A stretch of DNA of 64,000 nt from Methylocystis sp. L43 (GCF_015709525.1 NZ_JADNRA010000034.1:242408-306407); one strand, 5' to 3'. Shown: positions 53,641-64,000, numbered from the stretch's first letter. The notes: a model not told the origin generated them from the letters alone. Translations and numbers: made by a program.

Positions 53641-55146
53641 ATGACGCGTAAGCCGCGAGTTCGATGGATCTTCTTGCTTGTCGCGCTCGTCGCGGGCGGC
53701 TGCTTCCCATGCCGGGCGGACGATGCGGCAGCGGGAAAGAAAAGCGCAGACGAACGATCAGCCCCGTCACGGGGTCTGCCGGCGGAGGTCGTCACCAACC
53801 ATACCATCACGCTCAACGGCGAGAGAGTGGCGTTCACGGCGCGAGCGGGCGCCGTGCATCTGCGTGACGCCCAGAATGACGCGCCGCAGGCCGATGTCGC
53901 CTATGTTTCCTATGAACGCGCGGGCGCGGAATCGCTCATGCGGCCGATTGCTTTCGTCTTCAATGGCGGACCCGGCGCGGGTTCCGCCTGGCTGGCTCTG
54001 GGCGCGCTGTCGCCATGGCGGCTTCAGATGGCCAGCCCGCTCTCGCCATCGGCGCCGCCCACAATCGTCGAGAACGCCGAGAGCTGGCTGACGTTCGCCG
54101 ATCTGGTGTTCGTTGACCCGCCGGGCGCGGGCTACAGCAAAATCCTTGGCGACGGCGAGGATCTCCGGAAGCGATTCTTCTCGGTCCAAGGCGATGCCGA
54201 CGCGCTTGCCGTGGTCATTCGCAAATGGCTGACGACACACCGACGCCTTGCCTCGCCCAAATATCTTGTCGGCGAGAGCTATGGGAGTTTTCGCGCCGTC
54301 AAACTGGTGCACGCGCTGCGAGAGCGCGAAAACGTCGGGGTGACAGGTCTCGTTCTCGTCTCGCCGGTCCTCGACTTCACCTGGTTGGACGGGCGCAATC
54401 TTCTGTCCTACGCCGCTTACTTGCCCTCGTTTGCAGCAGTCGCGCGCGGCGCCAAGGACAGAGCCGCGCTTGCCGACGTCGAGGAATATGCCAGAGGCGC
54501 TTATCTGACCGATCTGCTCAAAGGGGTGCGGGACGCCGAAGCCCTGTCGCGGCTGAGCGCCAGAGTAGCGCAATTCACAGGTCTCGATGGCAAGACGACG
54601 TCCCAGCTCGGCGGCCGTGTGGACGTCAAGACGTTCAGCCGCCAGCGGATGCGCGACGACCAACGTATTCTGAGCGCTTATGATGGCGACGTCGCCGGCT
54701 TCGACCCCGCGCCCTTTTCGCAAGACAGCGACTGGGCCGACCCGGTGCTTGACGCGCTGCGCGCGCCGCTGGGCGCCGCCATGAGCCGGATCGTGACAGA
54801 AAAGCTGGAGTGGCCAATAAACGACGCACGCTACGAAATTCTCAATTCGCAAGTCGCGCACCAATGGGATTACGGCCGCGGCGGGCGCCTCAACGCGGAA
54901 GCCGTCTCAGATCTCCGAGAAGCGTTGGCGCTCGATCCGCGACTCAAGGTTCTCATCGTGCATGGGATCACCGACCTCGTTACGCCCTATTTCGCCACCA
55001 AACTCTTGCTGGATCAGCTTCCCGCATTTGGCGATGGTTCGCGCGTGCAGTTCGTCGTTCTGCCCGGCGGGCATATGTCCTATGTGCGGGATGAATCCCG
55101 CCGCGCTCTACGCGACGCGGCGCGAACGTCCATTGAACGGAATTGA
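53641..55146 (+). CDS. Serine carboxypeptidase, S10 family
   Basis: A 501-residue exported peptidase. The N-terminus (MTRKPRVRWIFLLVALVAGGCF) looks like a signal peptide and has a Cys suited to lipid attachment. The alpha/beta-hydrolase core shows IAFVFNGGPGAGSAWL (oxyanion hole), DPPGAGYS, the nucleophile LVGESYGSFRA, then VLIVHGITDLVTP with the Asp, and VVLPGGHMSY with the His. Length is typical. It cleaves C-terminal residues of peptides, probably in the periplasm or outer membrane. No operon partner. Confidence 0.9.
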   Translation: MTRKPRVRWIFLLVALVAGGCFPCRADDAAAGKKSADERSAPSRGLPAEVVTNHTITLNGERVAFTARAGAVHLRDAQNDAPQADVAYVSYERAGAESLMRPIAFVFNGGPGAGSAWLALGALSPWRLQMASPLSPSAPPTIVENAESWLTFADLVFVDPPGAGYSKILGDGEDLRKRFFSVQGDADALAVVIRKWLTTHRRLASPKYLVGESYGSFRAVKLVHALRERENVGVTGLVLVSPVLDFTWLDGRNLLSYAAYLPSFAAVARGAKDRAALADVEEYARGAYLTDLLKGVRDAEALSRLSARVAQFTGLDGKTTSQLGGRVDVKTFSRQRMRDDQRILSAYDGDVAGFDPAPFSQDSDWADPVLDALRAPLGAAMSRIVTEKLEWPINDARYEILNSQVAHQWDYGRGGRLNAEAVSDLREALALDPRLKVLIVHGITDLVTPYFATKLLLDQLPAFGDGSRVQFVVLPGGHMSYVRDESRRALRDAARTSIERN

Positions 55147-55362
55147 ACAACGACGCCGGCGCTTCGAGGCGGCTCTGTTTGAACGATCGGGGGCGACCGG
55201 AAGCCGCTCGCAGAGCCGGCCGACTCGCCCCCGACGAGCGCGCATTGAATCCGATGACGGCGTCCACCGTCTCACTCGGGGCGGGCCATCGGGCCTGTGC
55301 GGGCTTGTGCCGCGCGCCGCGCATGCGCAATAACCCACCTGCAAAACAAGCCCGGAAGTTTA

Positions 55363-57084
55363 ATGACCGCTGACGCCATCGCCCGACCCGAATTCTTCAG
55401 CCGGGATCGAACCGTCGCTGCGCCGACATTCAATCGCTGGCTCGTGCCGCCGGCGGCGCTCGCCATTCATCTGTGCATCGGCATGGCCTATGGCTTTTCG
55501 GTCTTCTGGCTGCCGCTGTCGCGGATCATTGGCGGCGCGCAGCCGAAGGAATGCCCCGAGACGCTCGGTCTTTTCGCGACGCTTATCGCCACCGATTGCG
55601 ACTGGAAGATCAGCTGGCTCGGTTGGACGTTCACGCTGTTCTTCGTGTTTCTGGGCTCGTCGGCGGCGGTCTTCGGCCATTGGCTCGAAACGGCCGGGCC
55701 CCGCAAAGCCGGACTCGCGGCGGCCTGCTGCTGGTGCGGCGGCCTGCTCATCTCGGCGCTCGGGGTCTATCTCCATCAGATCTCTTTGCTGTGGATCGGC
55801 TCCGGCGTGATCGGCGGCATCGGTTTGGGGCTTGGATATATCTCGCCCGTCTCGACGCTCATCAAATGGTTCCCCGACCGGCGGGGCCTCGCGACCGGTC
55901 TCGCGATCATGGGCTTTGGCGGCGGCGCGATGATCGGCGCGCCGCTCGCCGACCGGCTGATGGGCTTCTACGCCACGCCGAGTTCGCCAGGCGTCTGGCA
56001 GACCTTCGTGACGCTCGCGGCGATCTATTTCGCCTTCATGGTCGCCGGCGCGCTCGGCTACCGGGTGCCGCCTGAAGGCTGGGCGCCGGAAGGCTTCACG
56101 CCGCCAACGGCGGCCAAGAACGCCATGGTGACGCATCGCCACGTCCATCTCGACGTCGCATGGAAGACGCCGCAATTCTGGCTGCTCTGGGCCGTGCTCT
56201 GTCTCAACGTATCTGCGGGCATCGGCGTTCTCGGCATGGCCTCGCCGATGCTGCAGGAAGTCTTCGGCGGCAGGCTGATCGGTCTGGACATCGGTTTTGA
56301 TCAGCTCGCCCCCGATCAGAAAAGGCAGATCGCCGCGATCGCGGCGGGCTTCACCGGCCTCTTGAGCCTGTGCAACATCGGCGGGCGCATCGGCTGGGCC
56401 TCGGCCTCCGACAAATTCGGCCGCAAGCTCACTTACGCGATTTTTTTTGTCGTCGGCATCGCGCTTTATTCGGCGGAACCCTTCGCGGCGAAGGGCGGCA
56501 TGGTCGGGCTCTTCGTCCTGCTCTTTGCGGTCATCATCACCATGTACGGCGGCGGCTTTTCGACCATTCCCGCTTATCTCGCCGACATCTTCGGCACGCA
56601 TCATGTCGGCGCCATCCATGGCCGGCTGCTGACCGCCTGGTCGACGGCGGGCGTGCTCGGACCCGTGCTCGTCAATTACATTCGCGAATATCAGCTGAGC
56701 GTCGGCGCGCCGCGCGAGGCGGCCTATAATCAGACGATGTATGTGCTCGCAGGCCTGCTGCTCTGCGGTCTCGTCTGCAATCTGCTCGTGCGGCCCTGCG
56801 CCGAGAAATATTACATGAGCGATGAAGAGATCGCGGCGCAAAAGCACGTCACGGTCGCAGAGGTCCTCAAGGAAGAGGACGAAACCCACGCCGATTTCGA
56901 GGATTTTGTCGAAGAGGCGCTGGAGCCGACGGCGACGGACGCCGGTCCGCCGGTCGCCGCGCACGCGCTGCCCGGCTCAAAGGGCGGATCGTTGCTGCTT
57001 GTTCTCGCCTGGGCCGCCGTCGGCGTCCCCCTTGCCTGGGGCGTCTGGACGACGCTCCTCAAGACCGCCGCGCTGTTTCATTGA
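55363..57084 (+). CDS. OFA-type major facilitator transporter
   Basis: A 573-residue MFS protein with twelve predicted helices, of the oxalate/formate antiporter group (HLCIGMAYGFSVFWLPLSRI, GVIGGIGLGLGYISPVSTLI, WFPDRRGLATGLAIMGFGGG). The C-terminal 90 residues after helix 12 are extended: an acidic stretch (VAEVLKEEDETHADFEDFVE) and an extra helix (LLLVLAWAAVGVPLAWGVW), so there may be thirteen. Substrate probably a small carboxylate; not determinable. GGAAG lies six bases before ATG 55363. Confidence 0.9.
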   Translation: MTADAIARPEFFSRDRTVAAPTFNRWLVPPAALAIHLCIGMAYGFSVFWLPLSRIIGGAQPKECPETLGLFATLIATDCDWKISWLGWTFTLFFVFLGSSAAVFGHWLETAGPRKAGLAAACCWCGGLLISALGVYLHQISLLWIGSGVIGGIGLGLGYISPVSTLIKWFPDRRGLATGLAIMGFGGGAMIGAPLADRLMGFYATPSSPGVWQTFVTLAAIYFAFMVAGALGYRVPPEGWAPEGFTPPTAAKNAMVTHRHVHLDVAWKTPQFWLLWAVLCLNVSAGIGVLGMASPMLQEVFGGRLIGLDIGFDQLAPDQKRQIAAIAAGFTGLLSLCNIGGRIGWASASDKFGRKLTYAIFFVVGIALYSAEPFAAKGGMVGLFVLLFAVIITMYGGGFSTIPAYLADIFGTHHVGAIHGRLLTAWSTAGVLGPVLVNYIREYQLSVGAPREAAYNQTMYVLAGLLLCGLVCNLLVRPCAEKYYMSDEEIAAQKHVTVAEVLKEEDETHADFEDFVEEALEPTATDAGPPVAAHALPGSKGGSLLLVLAWAAVGVPLAWGVWTTLLKTAALFH

Positions 57085-57131
57085 TCTTGTGAAGGCGCGC
57101 GAAATACCTCTCTTGTGAAGACGCGCGAATA

Positions 57132-57260
57132 CCTCCCCCTTGCGGGGAGGTCGGCGGGCGCAGCCCGCCGGGTGGGGGCTTGGCGTACCAGATCGAGTGG
57201 AATGCTACCCCACCCGCCCCCGCTTCGCTGAGCCACCCTCCTCGTAGAGGGTAAGGATGC
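57132..57260. repeat. Dispersed palindromic repeat cluster
   Basis: Several hairpins in series: CCTCCCC/GGGGAGG (57132-57150), GGCGGGC/GCCCGCC (57153-57169), GGTGGGG/CCCCACC pairing across 57171-57216, and ACCCTC/GAGGGT near 57235-57252. It is typical of repeats scattered between genes in Rhizobiales. Just before it, a 25-base segment is tandemly repeated (57086-57138). Confidence 0.65.
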
Positions 57261-57389
57261 GCAAACGCACAGGCGTCGCGCGATTGCCTGCGCCTCGCCT
57301 TGATCGCGGCCGGCTTGTTTGCCAGAAGTCGGAGTCGCTTGGCGCCTTCGTGATTCGTCGCGGGGCCGACAAACGAGACGAGGGCCTCT

Positions 57390-58262
57390 ATGGCGACCGC
57401 TTGCACGAATGGGCTCGACACCGGTTTTGTCGATCTCGGCTATTGGAAAGTCGCCGTTCTTGGCGTGGTGCAGGGCATCACCGAGCTTCTGCCGATCTCC
57501 TCGACCGCGCATATGCGCATCGTGCCGGCGCTGCTCGGCTGGAAGGACCCCGGCTCCGCCTTCTCCGCGGCGATGCAGCTCGCGGCGCTCGCCGCCGTCG
57601 TCAGCTATTTCTGGAGCGATATCCGCGCGCTCGCCGAGGGGTCGGTGCGGGCGCTGGTGCGGCGCGATTTCAACGATTGGACGTTTCGCTTCGTCGTCTG
57701 GATCGCGCTCGCGACCGTGCCGATCGGCATCGCCGGCCTCGCGCTGTCGCATACGCTCAACACCTGCGGCTCGCCGCTGCGCTCGCTGCCGGTGATCGGG
57801 ATTTCCTCGATCGTGATGGCGGCGCTGCTCGCCATCGCCGAGCTCTATTGCAATCACAAGCGCACGCTCGAACATGTCAGCCTAAAGGACGCGATGATCG
57901 TCGGCTTCGCGCAGGTCGGCGCGCTCATTCCGGGCGTCTCGCGCTCGGGCTCGACGCTGACGGCCGCGCTATTCCTCGACTTGAAACGCGAAGAGGCCGC
58001 GCGCTTTTCCTTCCTGCTTGGCCTGCCGGCGATCGCCCTCGCGGGCCTCAAGGAGCTGTGGGAGCTGCATAAGGCGCAGCTCGATTTCCACGGCTGGGCG
58101 GTGCTGACGCTCGGGCTTTTCGTCGCTTCGATCTCCGCCTTTGTCGCAATCTGGGGCTTGTTGCGGATTCTCGAACGCTTCTCCGCCTGGCCCTTTGTCT
58201 TCTATCGCGCCTTCATCGGAATCGTGCTGCTCGTCGGCTTCTACGCAGGCTTCTTGGCATAG
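57390..58262 (+). CDS. uppP: Undecaprenyl-diphosphatase
   Basis: A 290-residue integral membrane phosphatase that recycles undecaprenyl pyrophosphate for cell wall synthesis and gives bacitracin tolerance. The two conserved motifs are present: GVVQGITELLPISSTAH, with the catalytic Glu, and IPGVSRSGSTLTAAL. About eight helices. Length is standard. GAGGG lies a few bases before the ATG. Convergent with ccrM, with a long palindromic repeat between. Confidence 0.95.
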   Translation: MATACTNGLDTGFVDLGYWKVAVLGVVQGITELLPISSTAHMRIVPALLGWKDPGSAFSAAMQLAALAAVVSYFWSDIRALAEGSVRALVRRDFNDWTFRFVVWIALATVPIGIAGLALSHTLNTCGSPLRSLPVIGISSIVMAALLAIAELYCNHKRTLEHVSLKDAMIVGFAQVGALIPGVSRSGSTLTAALFLDLKREEAARFSFLLGLPAIALAGLKELWELHKAQLDFHGWAVLTLGLFVASISAFVAIWGLLRILERFSAWPFVFYRAFIGIVLLVGFYAGFLA

Positions 58263-58263
58263 G

Positions 58264-58348
58264 GCCGTCATTGCGAGCGAAGCGAAGCAATCCAGAGTCG
58301 CGCCCACGGCTCTGGATTGCTTCGTCGCTCCGCTCCTCGCAATGACGG
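58264..58348. repeat. Long imperfect palindrome (REP/RIME-like) between convergent genes
   Basis: The arm CCGTCATTGCGAGCGAAGCG continuing to CAATCCAGAG is matched by CTCTGGATTG through CTCGCAATGACGG on the other side. This is a widespread alphaproteobacterial extragenic palindrome. It lies between the ends of uppP and ccrM and may end transcription from both. Confidence 0.85.
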
Positions 58349-58355
58349 AAATTAG

Positions 58356-59591
<1,236 letters not shown>

Positions 59592-59673
59592 TTATATTGG
59601 CAAAACGCCGACGTCTCTTTTTCGAACGGAAGTCTTAAAGAAGTAAAAAGGTTAGCGAATAGTTGACGAGGTC

Positions 59674-60285
59674 TCAGGCCTCGCGCACGGGCGCGAAGCT
59701 GACGCGGTGCGCCGGGCTCGCGCCGTGCAGCGCCAGCGCGTCAAGGTGACGCTGCACGGCGTAGCCGACATTGGTCTCAAACCCATAGTGCGGATAATGG
59801 ACGGCGAGGCGGCGCATCATGGCGTCGCGCGCGACCTTGGCGACGATCGAGGCTGCGGCGATCGACAGCGCGGTCGCGTCGCCCTTGATGATCAATTGGC
59901 AGGGGCACTCGACTGGCGGCCGGTCGTTGCCGTCGATGAGAAGATAGGCCGGCGTTTGGGAAAGGCCGGCGACGGCCCGCGCCATCGCCGCGAGCGTCGC
60001 CTGGCGGATATTGATGCGATCAATTTCGGCGGGGGCGACGAAGGCGACGCTCACCGCGAGCGCGCTGGCCATGATGCGCTCGAACGCTTCTTCGCGCTGC
60101 GCCTGGTTCAACGCTTTCGAATCATCGAGGCCCCGCGGCCGTCGTGCGGGATCGAGAATCACCGCCGCCGCCGCCACCGGACCCGCGAGCGGCCCGCGTC
60201 CAACCTCGTCGACGCCGGCGATCGGCCAGACGCCTTTGCGGCGCAGCTGGGCTTCCAGCCGAAAATGGGGCCCCTTGGCCGTCAC
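59674..60285 (-). CDS. rnhB: Ribonuclease HII
   Basis: A 203-residue RNase H fold enzyme that removes ribonucleotides from DNA. The acidic residues appear in [14 protein letters not shown] and LIDGND, and the substrate-contact text in [24 protein letters not shown] 60285 is chosen since GGGGAG lies five to six bases upstream and the protein starts [13 protein letters not shown] as in relatives; the open frame extends to 60414. Lies next to ccrM on the same strand, an arrangement seen in related genomes. Confidence 0.93.
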   Translation of the reverse strand: MTAKGPHFRLEAQLRRKGVWPIAGVDEVGRGPLAGPVAAAAVILDPARRPRGLDDSKALNQAQREEAFERIMASALAVSVAFVAPAEIDRINIRQATLAAMARAVAGLSQTPAYLLIDGNDRPPVECPCQLIIKGDATALSIAAASIVAKVARDAMMRRLAVHYPHYGFETNVGYAVQRHLDALALHGASPAHRVSFAPVREA

Positions 60286-60471
60286 AAACGCTCCCCCGCG
60301 CGGATCGCTAAGGGTTCTGCGCGACTGTGGCGTCAGCGCAGGACCGCACAGCGAATAAAGCGCCGAGGGCGTGCGGCTGGCAACCGGAAAGACCGCGTCT
60401 GTGGCGGCGTCCAAAGAATTCTCGGCCCGCGAGAGCGCGATAGGCTCGCCGGAGACCAGCCTAAGATGGAC

Positions 60472-61602
60472 TCAGAAGAGGTTGAGCTGCTGCGGCGCGC
60501 GTCGGGGCGGCTCGAACAGATCCGTTCGCAATCTTGTTTTCTGCACAAAGCCGAGCCGAGCGGCCGCGAGCTCAAAACGCCGGCCGATCATCCAGGCATA
60601 GGGGCCCTCGCCTTTCATCCGGGTCCCGAAGGACGCATCGTAAAGCTTGCCGTCTCGCGTCGAGCGCACCAGCGCGAGGGCGCGGCGGGCCCTTTCAGGA
60701 AAATGCGTCGCCAGCCATTCCGTGAAGAGATCGCGCAATTCGAGCGGCAGGCGCAGCATCACATAGCCCGCTTCCCGAGCGCCGGCGGCGTGCGCCCGCG
60801 TTAAGATTCGCTCGATTTCGTCGTCATTGATGGCGGGAATGATCGGCGCCGTCATCACCGCCGTCGGCACGCCGGCGGCGCTGAGCTTTTCGATGGTTTC
60901 GAGCCGCAGTTCCGGCGTTGCGGCGCGCGGCTCCATGACGCGCGCCAACTTGCGGTCGAGCGTCGTCACCGAGATCGCGACCTTCGCGAGGCCCTTGGCC
61001 GCCATTGGCGCAAGCAGATCGAGGTCGCGCAGAACGAGCGCGGACTTCGTCACGATGCCGACAGGATGATTGGCGCGCGCCAGCACTTCGAGGATCGAAC
61101 GCATGATTCGATGGCTCTTCTCGGCGGGCTGATAGGGATCGGTGTTGGTGCCGATGGCGATCGTCTTGGGGACATAGCGCGGCGCCGACAATTCGCGTTC
61201 GAGAAGCTGCGCCGCGCCGTCCTTGACGAAGATCTCGGTCTCGAAGTCGAGGCCGGGCGAGAAGCCCATATAGGCGTGCGTCGGCCGCGCGAAGCAATAG
61301 ACGCAGCCATGCTCGCAGCCGCGATAGGGATTGATCGAGCGATCAAAGGAAATGTCCGGCGAATCATTCCTGGTGATGATCGTACGCGGCTTCTCGACGT
61401 GGAAATTGGTCTTTAGCGCCGGCAAGCTCTCCAGCGACCCCCAGCCGTCGTCGGCCTCCTCGCGGGTCTCCTTTTCGAAGCGGCCGCTGCGCTTCGACAA
61501 CGCGCCGCGTCCGCGCCGGCGCTCGTCGTCGATGAGGGCCGCAGCGTCGAGCGGCTGCGGCGCGCCTTTTATTTCTACCGATGCCTGAGCCGCACGCCCC
61601 AT
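60472..61602 (-). CDS. PA0069-like radical SAM protein
   Basis: A 376-residue radical S-adenosylmethionine enzyme. The cluster motif is GCEHGCVYCFARPTHAY (CxxxCxxC), preceded by SFDRSINPYRG. Further marks are TIAIGTNTDPYQPAEK, GIVTKSALVLRDLDLL and VMTAPIIPAINDDEIERIL. It resembles SplB-like proteins but lacks the photoproduct-lyase identity; reaction unknown. It lies upstream of rnhB on the same strand, 186 bases apart. Confidence 0.9.
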   Translation of the reverse strand: MGRAAQASVEIKGAPQPLDAAALIDDERRRGRGALSKRSGRFEKETREEADDGWGSLESLPALKTNFHVEKPRTIITRNDSPDISFDRSINPYRGCEHGCVYCFARPTHAYMGFSPGLDFETEIFVKDGAAQLLERELSAPRYVPKTIAIGTNTDPYQPAEKSHRIMRSILEVLARANHPVGIVTKSALVLRDLDLLAPMAAKGLAKVAISVTTLDRKLARVMEPRAATPELRLETIEKLSAAGVPTAVMTAPIIPAINDDEIERILTRAHAAGAREAGYVMLRLPLELRDLFTEWLATHFPERARRALALVRSTRDGKLYDASFGTRMKGEGPYAWMIGRRFELAAARLGFVQKTRLRTDLFEPPRRAPQQLNLF

Positions 61603-61715
61603 CTCCGCAACCTCTGCCCAGCTTCGCCCCGAGCATCGCTTGGCCGACCGCTCAGAACCAACGCTAGTCAGAACATATAGAGAACATTAAAGTGAGGCAA
61701 GCGGCTTTCTGAACG

Positions 61716-61744
61716 AAAAAGCGCGCCGACTCTCGACGGCGCGC
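61716..61744 (-). terminator. Terminator of homospermidine synthase gene
   Basis: In the leftward direction GCGCGCCG (61744-61737), an eight-base loop and CGGCGCGC (61728-61721) form a stem followed by five T. It is 27 bases beyond the hss stop, a textbook Rho-independent terminator. Confidence 0.85.
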
Positions 61745-61770
61745 CTCCTAATGCTGCGCTTGAGGCGCCC

Positions 61771-63204
61771 TCAGCGCACGAGAACATTCCTGAACTGCCA
61801 CGGATCGCTTTCGTCGATATCTTCCGGGAACAGCCCGGGACGCCCCTCGAGCGGCGTCCAATCCGTGTAATAGCCCTTCACCGGGCCGAGATACGGCAGC
61901 TGCACGTCGAGGCAGCGCCTGTAGTCGACCTCGTCGGCCTCGACGATTCCCGCCTGCGGATTCTCCAGCGCCCAGACCATGCCGGCGAGCGCCGCCGAAC
62001 TCACCTGCAGTCCGGTGGCGTTCTGATAGGGCGCGAGATCGCGGGTCTCCTCGATCGAGAGCTGCGACCCGTACCAATAGGCGTTCTTGGCGTGGCCGTA
62101 GAGCAGCACGCCGAGCTCGTCGATTCCGTCGACGATCTCGTGTTCGTCGAGGATCGTCCAGCTCTCCTGCATCTTGCCGGCGGCGCCGAACATCTCGTGC
62201 AGAGAAAGCACGGCGTCGTCGGCGGGATGATAGGCGTAGTGACAGGTCGGACGATAGATCGCCTGGCCCTTCTCGTCGCGCAGGGTGAGATAGTCCGCGA
62301 TCGAAATCGACTCATTGTGGGTGACGAGGAAGCCATATTGCGGCCCCGGCGTCGGGCACCATGAGCGCACGCGCGTATTGGCGCCGGGCGAGAGCAGATA
62401 GATCGCCGCGCCGCAGCCGGTCGGATGCGTGCGGCCGATGTCGGGCAAAGATTTTTCATGCGTGCCCCAGCCGAGTTCGGCGGGCTGCAGACCCTCGGAG
62501 ACAAAACCTTCAACCGACCAGGTGTTGACGAAGACGTCGCGCGGCTTCGGATTGCGCGCGCGCTGGGTGTCGCGTTCGGCGATGTGAACGCCCTTGACCC
62601 CGAGCTTTTGGGCGAGCGCCCCCCATTCGGCGCGCGTCGCCGGCTCCTTGTCGAAGGCGCCCGTGTCGCGCGCGATATCGACGAGCGCCTGCTTCACGAA
62701 CCATGAGACCATGCCGGGATTGGCGCCCACGCAGGAAACCGCCGTCGATCCGCCGGGATTTTTGCGGCGCTCTTCGAGCACCGTCTCGCGCAGCGCATAA
62801 TTGGTGCGCGCTTCATTGGACATGGTCTTGTCGAAGTAAAAGCCCGGCCATGGCTCGACCACCGTGTCGACGCACAGCGCGTTCAATTCGCGCGCGAGCT
62901 TGATGATCGCGAGCGAGGAAACGTCGACCGAGAGATTGACGATAAAGCCCTGGCCTTCGCCCTTGGTCAGCAGCGGGGTCAAGACCTCGCGGTAGTTCTC
63001 CGGCGTCAGCATGGTTTTGAGAAAAGCGATGCCGCGCTCGTCGAGCAGACGGCGGTGCGTATCGACAGGGTCGATGACGGTGAAGCGCGATTTGTCGAAA
63101 TCGAAATGGCGCTCGATCAGCGGCAAAATGCCTCGGCCGATGGAGCCGAAGCCGATCAGCACGATCGGACCGGTGATTTTGCCGTAGTTTGGCCAAGTCG
63201 ACAT
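61771..63204 (-). CDS. hss: Homospermidine synthase
   Basis: A 477-residue NAD-dependent enzyme making homospermidine from putrescine (and spermidine). The N-terminal Rossmann segment is VLIGFGSIGRGILPLIERHF, followed by DVSSLAIIKLARELNALCVD, AVSCVGANPGMVSWFVKQAL and TPGPQYGFLVTHNESISIAD. Length is typical. Homospermidine is the main polyamine of many Rhizobiales. GGGAG lies nine bases upstream of the ATG. Monocistronic, with its own terminator. Confidence 0.95.
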   Translation of the reverse strand: MSTWPNYGKITGPIVLIGFGSIGRGILPLIERHFDFDKSRFTVIDPVDTHRRLLDERGIAFLKTMLTPENYREVLTPLLTKGEGQGFIVNLSVDVSSLAIIKLARELNALCVDTVVEPWPGFYFDKTMSNEARTNYALRETVLEERRKNPGGSTAVSCVGANPGMVSWFVKQALVDIARDTGAFDKEPATRAEWGALAQKLGVKGVHIAERDTQRARNPKPRDVFVNTWSVEGFVSEGLQPAELGWGTHEKSLPDIGRTHPTGCGAAIYLLSPGANTRVRSWCPTPGPQYGFLVTHNESISIADYLTLRDEKGQAIYRPTCHYAYHPADDAVLSLHEMFGAAGKMQESWTILDEHEIVDGIDELGVLLYGHAKNAYWYGSQLSIEETRDLAPYQNATGLQVSSAALAGMVWALENPQAGIVEADEVDYRRCLDVQLPYLGPVKGYYTDWTPLEGRPGLFPEDIDESDPWQFRNVLVR

Positions 63205-63378
63205 GAGGCGCAGCTCCCGAGAAAGTTATTGCGCCGCGATAAAGCAAGCGTGGACGTATTAATCAAGAGCTTGAGAGATTGGCGGCGGCGCCCATGGCGT
63301 GGGGCTGCGCGCGCGCTTTTTTTGCAACGCGCTCGCCAGTTGGGTGTTCGAGAACATGGGGATCGTGGCTCATCAACG

Positions 63379-63436
63379 CAGGGCCCCTCGTCCTTCGAGA
63401 CGCCCTGTTCGAGGGCTCCTCAGGACGAGGAGCCTT
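63379..63436. repeat. Extragenic palindrome upstream of IS110 element
   Basis: CCTCGTCCTTCGAGACGCCC and the following CTCCTCAGGACGAGGAGCC form an imperfect palindrome of a type common between genes of Rhizobiales. It lies between hss and the transposase gene; whether it is inside or outside the insertion element is not clear. Confidence 0.55.
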
Positions 63437-63439
63437 TGG

Positions 63440-63668
63440 TTTCGCAAAACTGACCTGTTTTGAGAGTGAGAGCCCCTGCGGTCCTCATCCTTGTAACTTA
63501 AACCGTGCCGGATCGGCTAACATTGCCGCTGCGGTGGCGGACGGGACGCCGGCTCATCCTCGGGCGATCGAGCCCGTTCCTCAGCTTGGCCGCCCGTCTG
63601 CCGTTCCATCGAACCCGAACAGTCGCTTGGGCCGCGCGAAGCGAAGCCCGCTTAGGCAAGGACGGGAC
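63440..63668 (+). ncRNA. Candidate bridge-RNA region of the IS110 element
   Basis: About 230 noncoding bases directly before the transposase. IS110-group elements encode a bridge RNA in the noncoding end upstream of the recombinase gene, and the length fits. GC-rich inverted stretches are visible, but neither the element end nor the RNA fold could be fixed. Placement is by family knowledge only. Confidence 0.3.
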
Positions 63669-64000
63669 ATGATGGACGCTGTGTATGTCGGGATCGATGT
63701 TTCCAAAGACCGGCTTGATGTGCATGCGCTTCCGCAAGGCGCGGCCTTTATGGTGGCGCGTAATGGCGAAGGCGTTGCGCAGCTCGTCGAACGGCTAAAA
63801 GGGCTGTCGCCCGCGCTGATCGCGCTCGAAGCCACCGGCGGCTTCGAGACCGTGGTCGCTGCGGCGCTTGCCGCCGCCTCTCTGCCCATCGTCGTCGTCA
63901 ATCCGGCGCAGGTGCGTCACTTTGCGCAGGCGCTTGGTCGGCGCGCCAAGACCGATCCGATCGACGCCGCGGTCATCGCGCGCTTCGCGCAAGCGACGCG
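63669..64000 (+). mobile_element. IS110-family transposase, truncated by window end
   Basis: The first 110 codons of an IS110-type DEDD recombinase: YVGIDVSKDRLDVHALPQG with the first Asp, LIALEATGGFE with the Glu, and RAKTDPIDAAVIARFAQA with the last two Asp. The frame remains open at the window end. ATG 63669 or 63672 can serve as start. IS110 enzymes cut and exchange DNA through a RuvC-like domain and a Ser in the missing C-terminal part, guided by a bridge RNA. Confidence 0.9.

Overview
The window is about 64 kb of GC-rich chromosome. It fits an alphaproteobacterium of the Rhizobiales/Hyphomicrobiales type, most plausibly a serine-cycle methylotroph or methanotroph close to Methylocystis/Methylosinus; that placement is inference. 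Supports are three ethylmalonyl-CoA pathway enzymes (methylsuccinyl-CoA dehydrogenase, crotonyl-CoA carboxylase/reductase, ethylmalonyl-CoA mutase), a complete PhyR-NepR-EcfG general stress response locus, a CcrM-type methyltransferase, homospermidine synthase, a fused AroK-AroB and a BclA/SbmA-like peptide transporter. No rRNA, tRNA, CRISPR array or prophage was seen.

Layout. 0-4 kb: HdeD-like membrane protein, aldo-keto reductase, a frameshifted RNase Z-like MBL protein and an aspartic-protease-like exported protein. 4-11 kb: a leftward operon (solute-binding protein, di-heme cytochrome, TonB receptor) faces a rightward YqeB-like molybdenum-hydroxylase maturation gene and a ModE-type regulator across an AT-rich region with palindromes; this looks like a metal/oxyanion acquisition locus tied to molybdenum. 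11-13 kb: HdeA-like protein, tiny membrane protein, exported adenosine deaminase-like enzyme. 13.3-18.3 kb: a carbamoyltransferase cassette flanked by two paralogous SGNH proteins. 18.4-21.3 kb: isoaspartyl peptidase, cupin, LuxR regulator. 21.3-24.6 kb: an unusual leftward cluster of a five-repeat glycine-zipper protein, a perfect hairpin, a stand-alone propeptide-like protein and a subtilase; this is the best candidate for an undescribed system. 24.8-30.2 kb: BclA-like exporter, then phyR divergent from nepR-ecfG over a near-symmetrical EcfG promoter, followed by a membrane sensor kinase.

30-40 kb: CNNM/CorC protein, aroKB, Nudix protein, tandem SnoaL protein, and the branched-chain amino acid genes ilvC, ilvH and ilvB, with a leader peptide and terminator attenuator before ilvB; then an SDR and a GST. 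40-44 kb: small proteins, a MAPEG protein, a DUF4160/DUF2442 pair and methylsuccinyl-CoA dehydrogenase. 44-48 kb: a three-gene ABC-2 exporter and a degraded membrane-protein fragment. 48.6-53.5 kb: ccr, a RaiA-cold-shock fusion, ecm, and a stray duplicated piece of ecm. 53.6-63.2 kb: S10 peptidase, OFA-type transporter, uppP, ccrM, rnhB, radical SAM protein and homospermidine synthase, with several dispersed palindromic repeats between genes. The window ends inside an IS110-family transposase.
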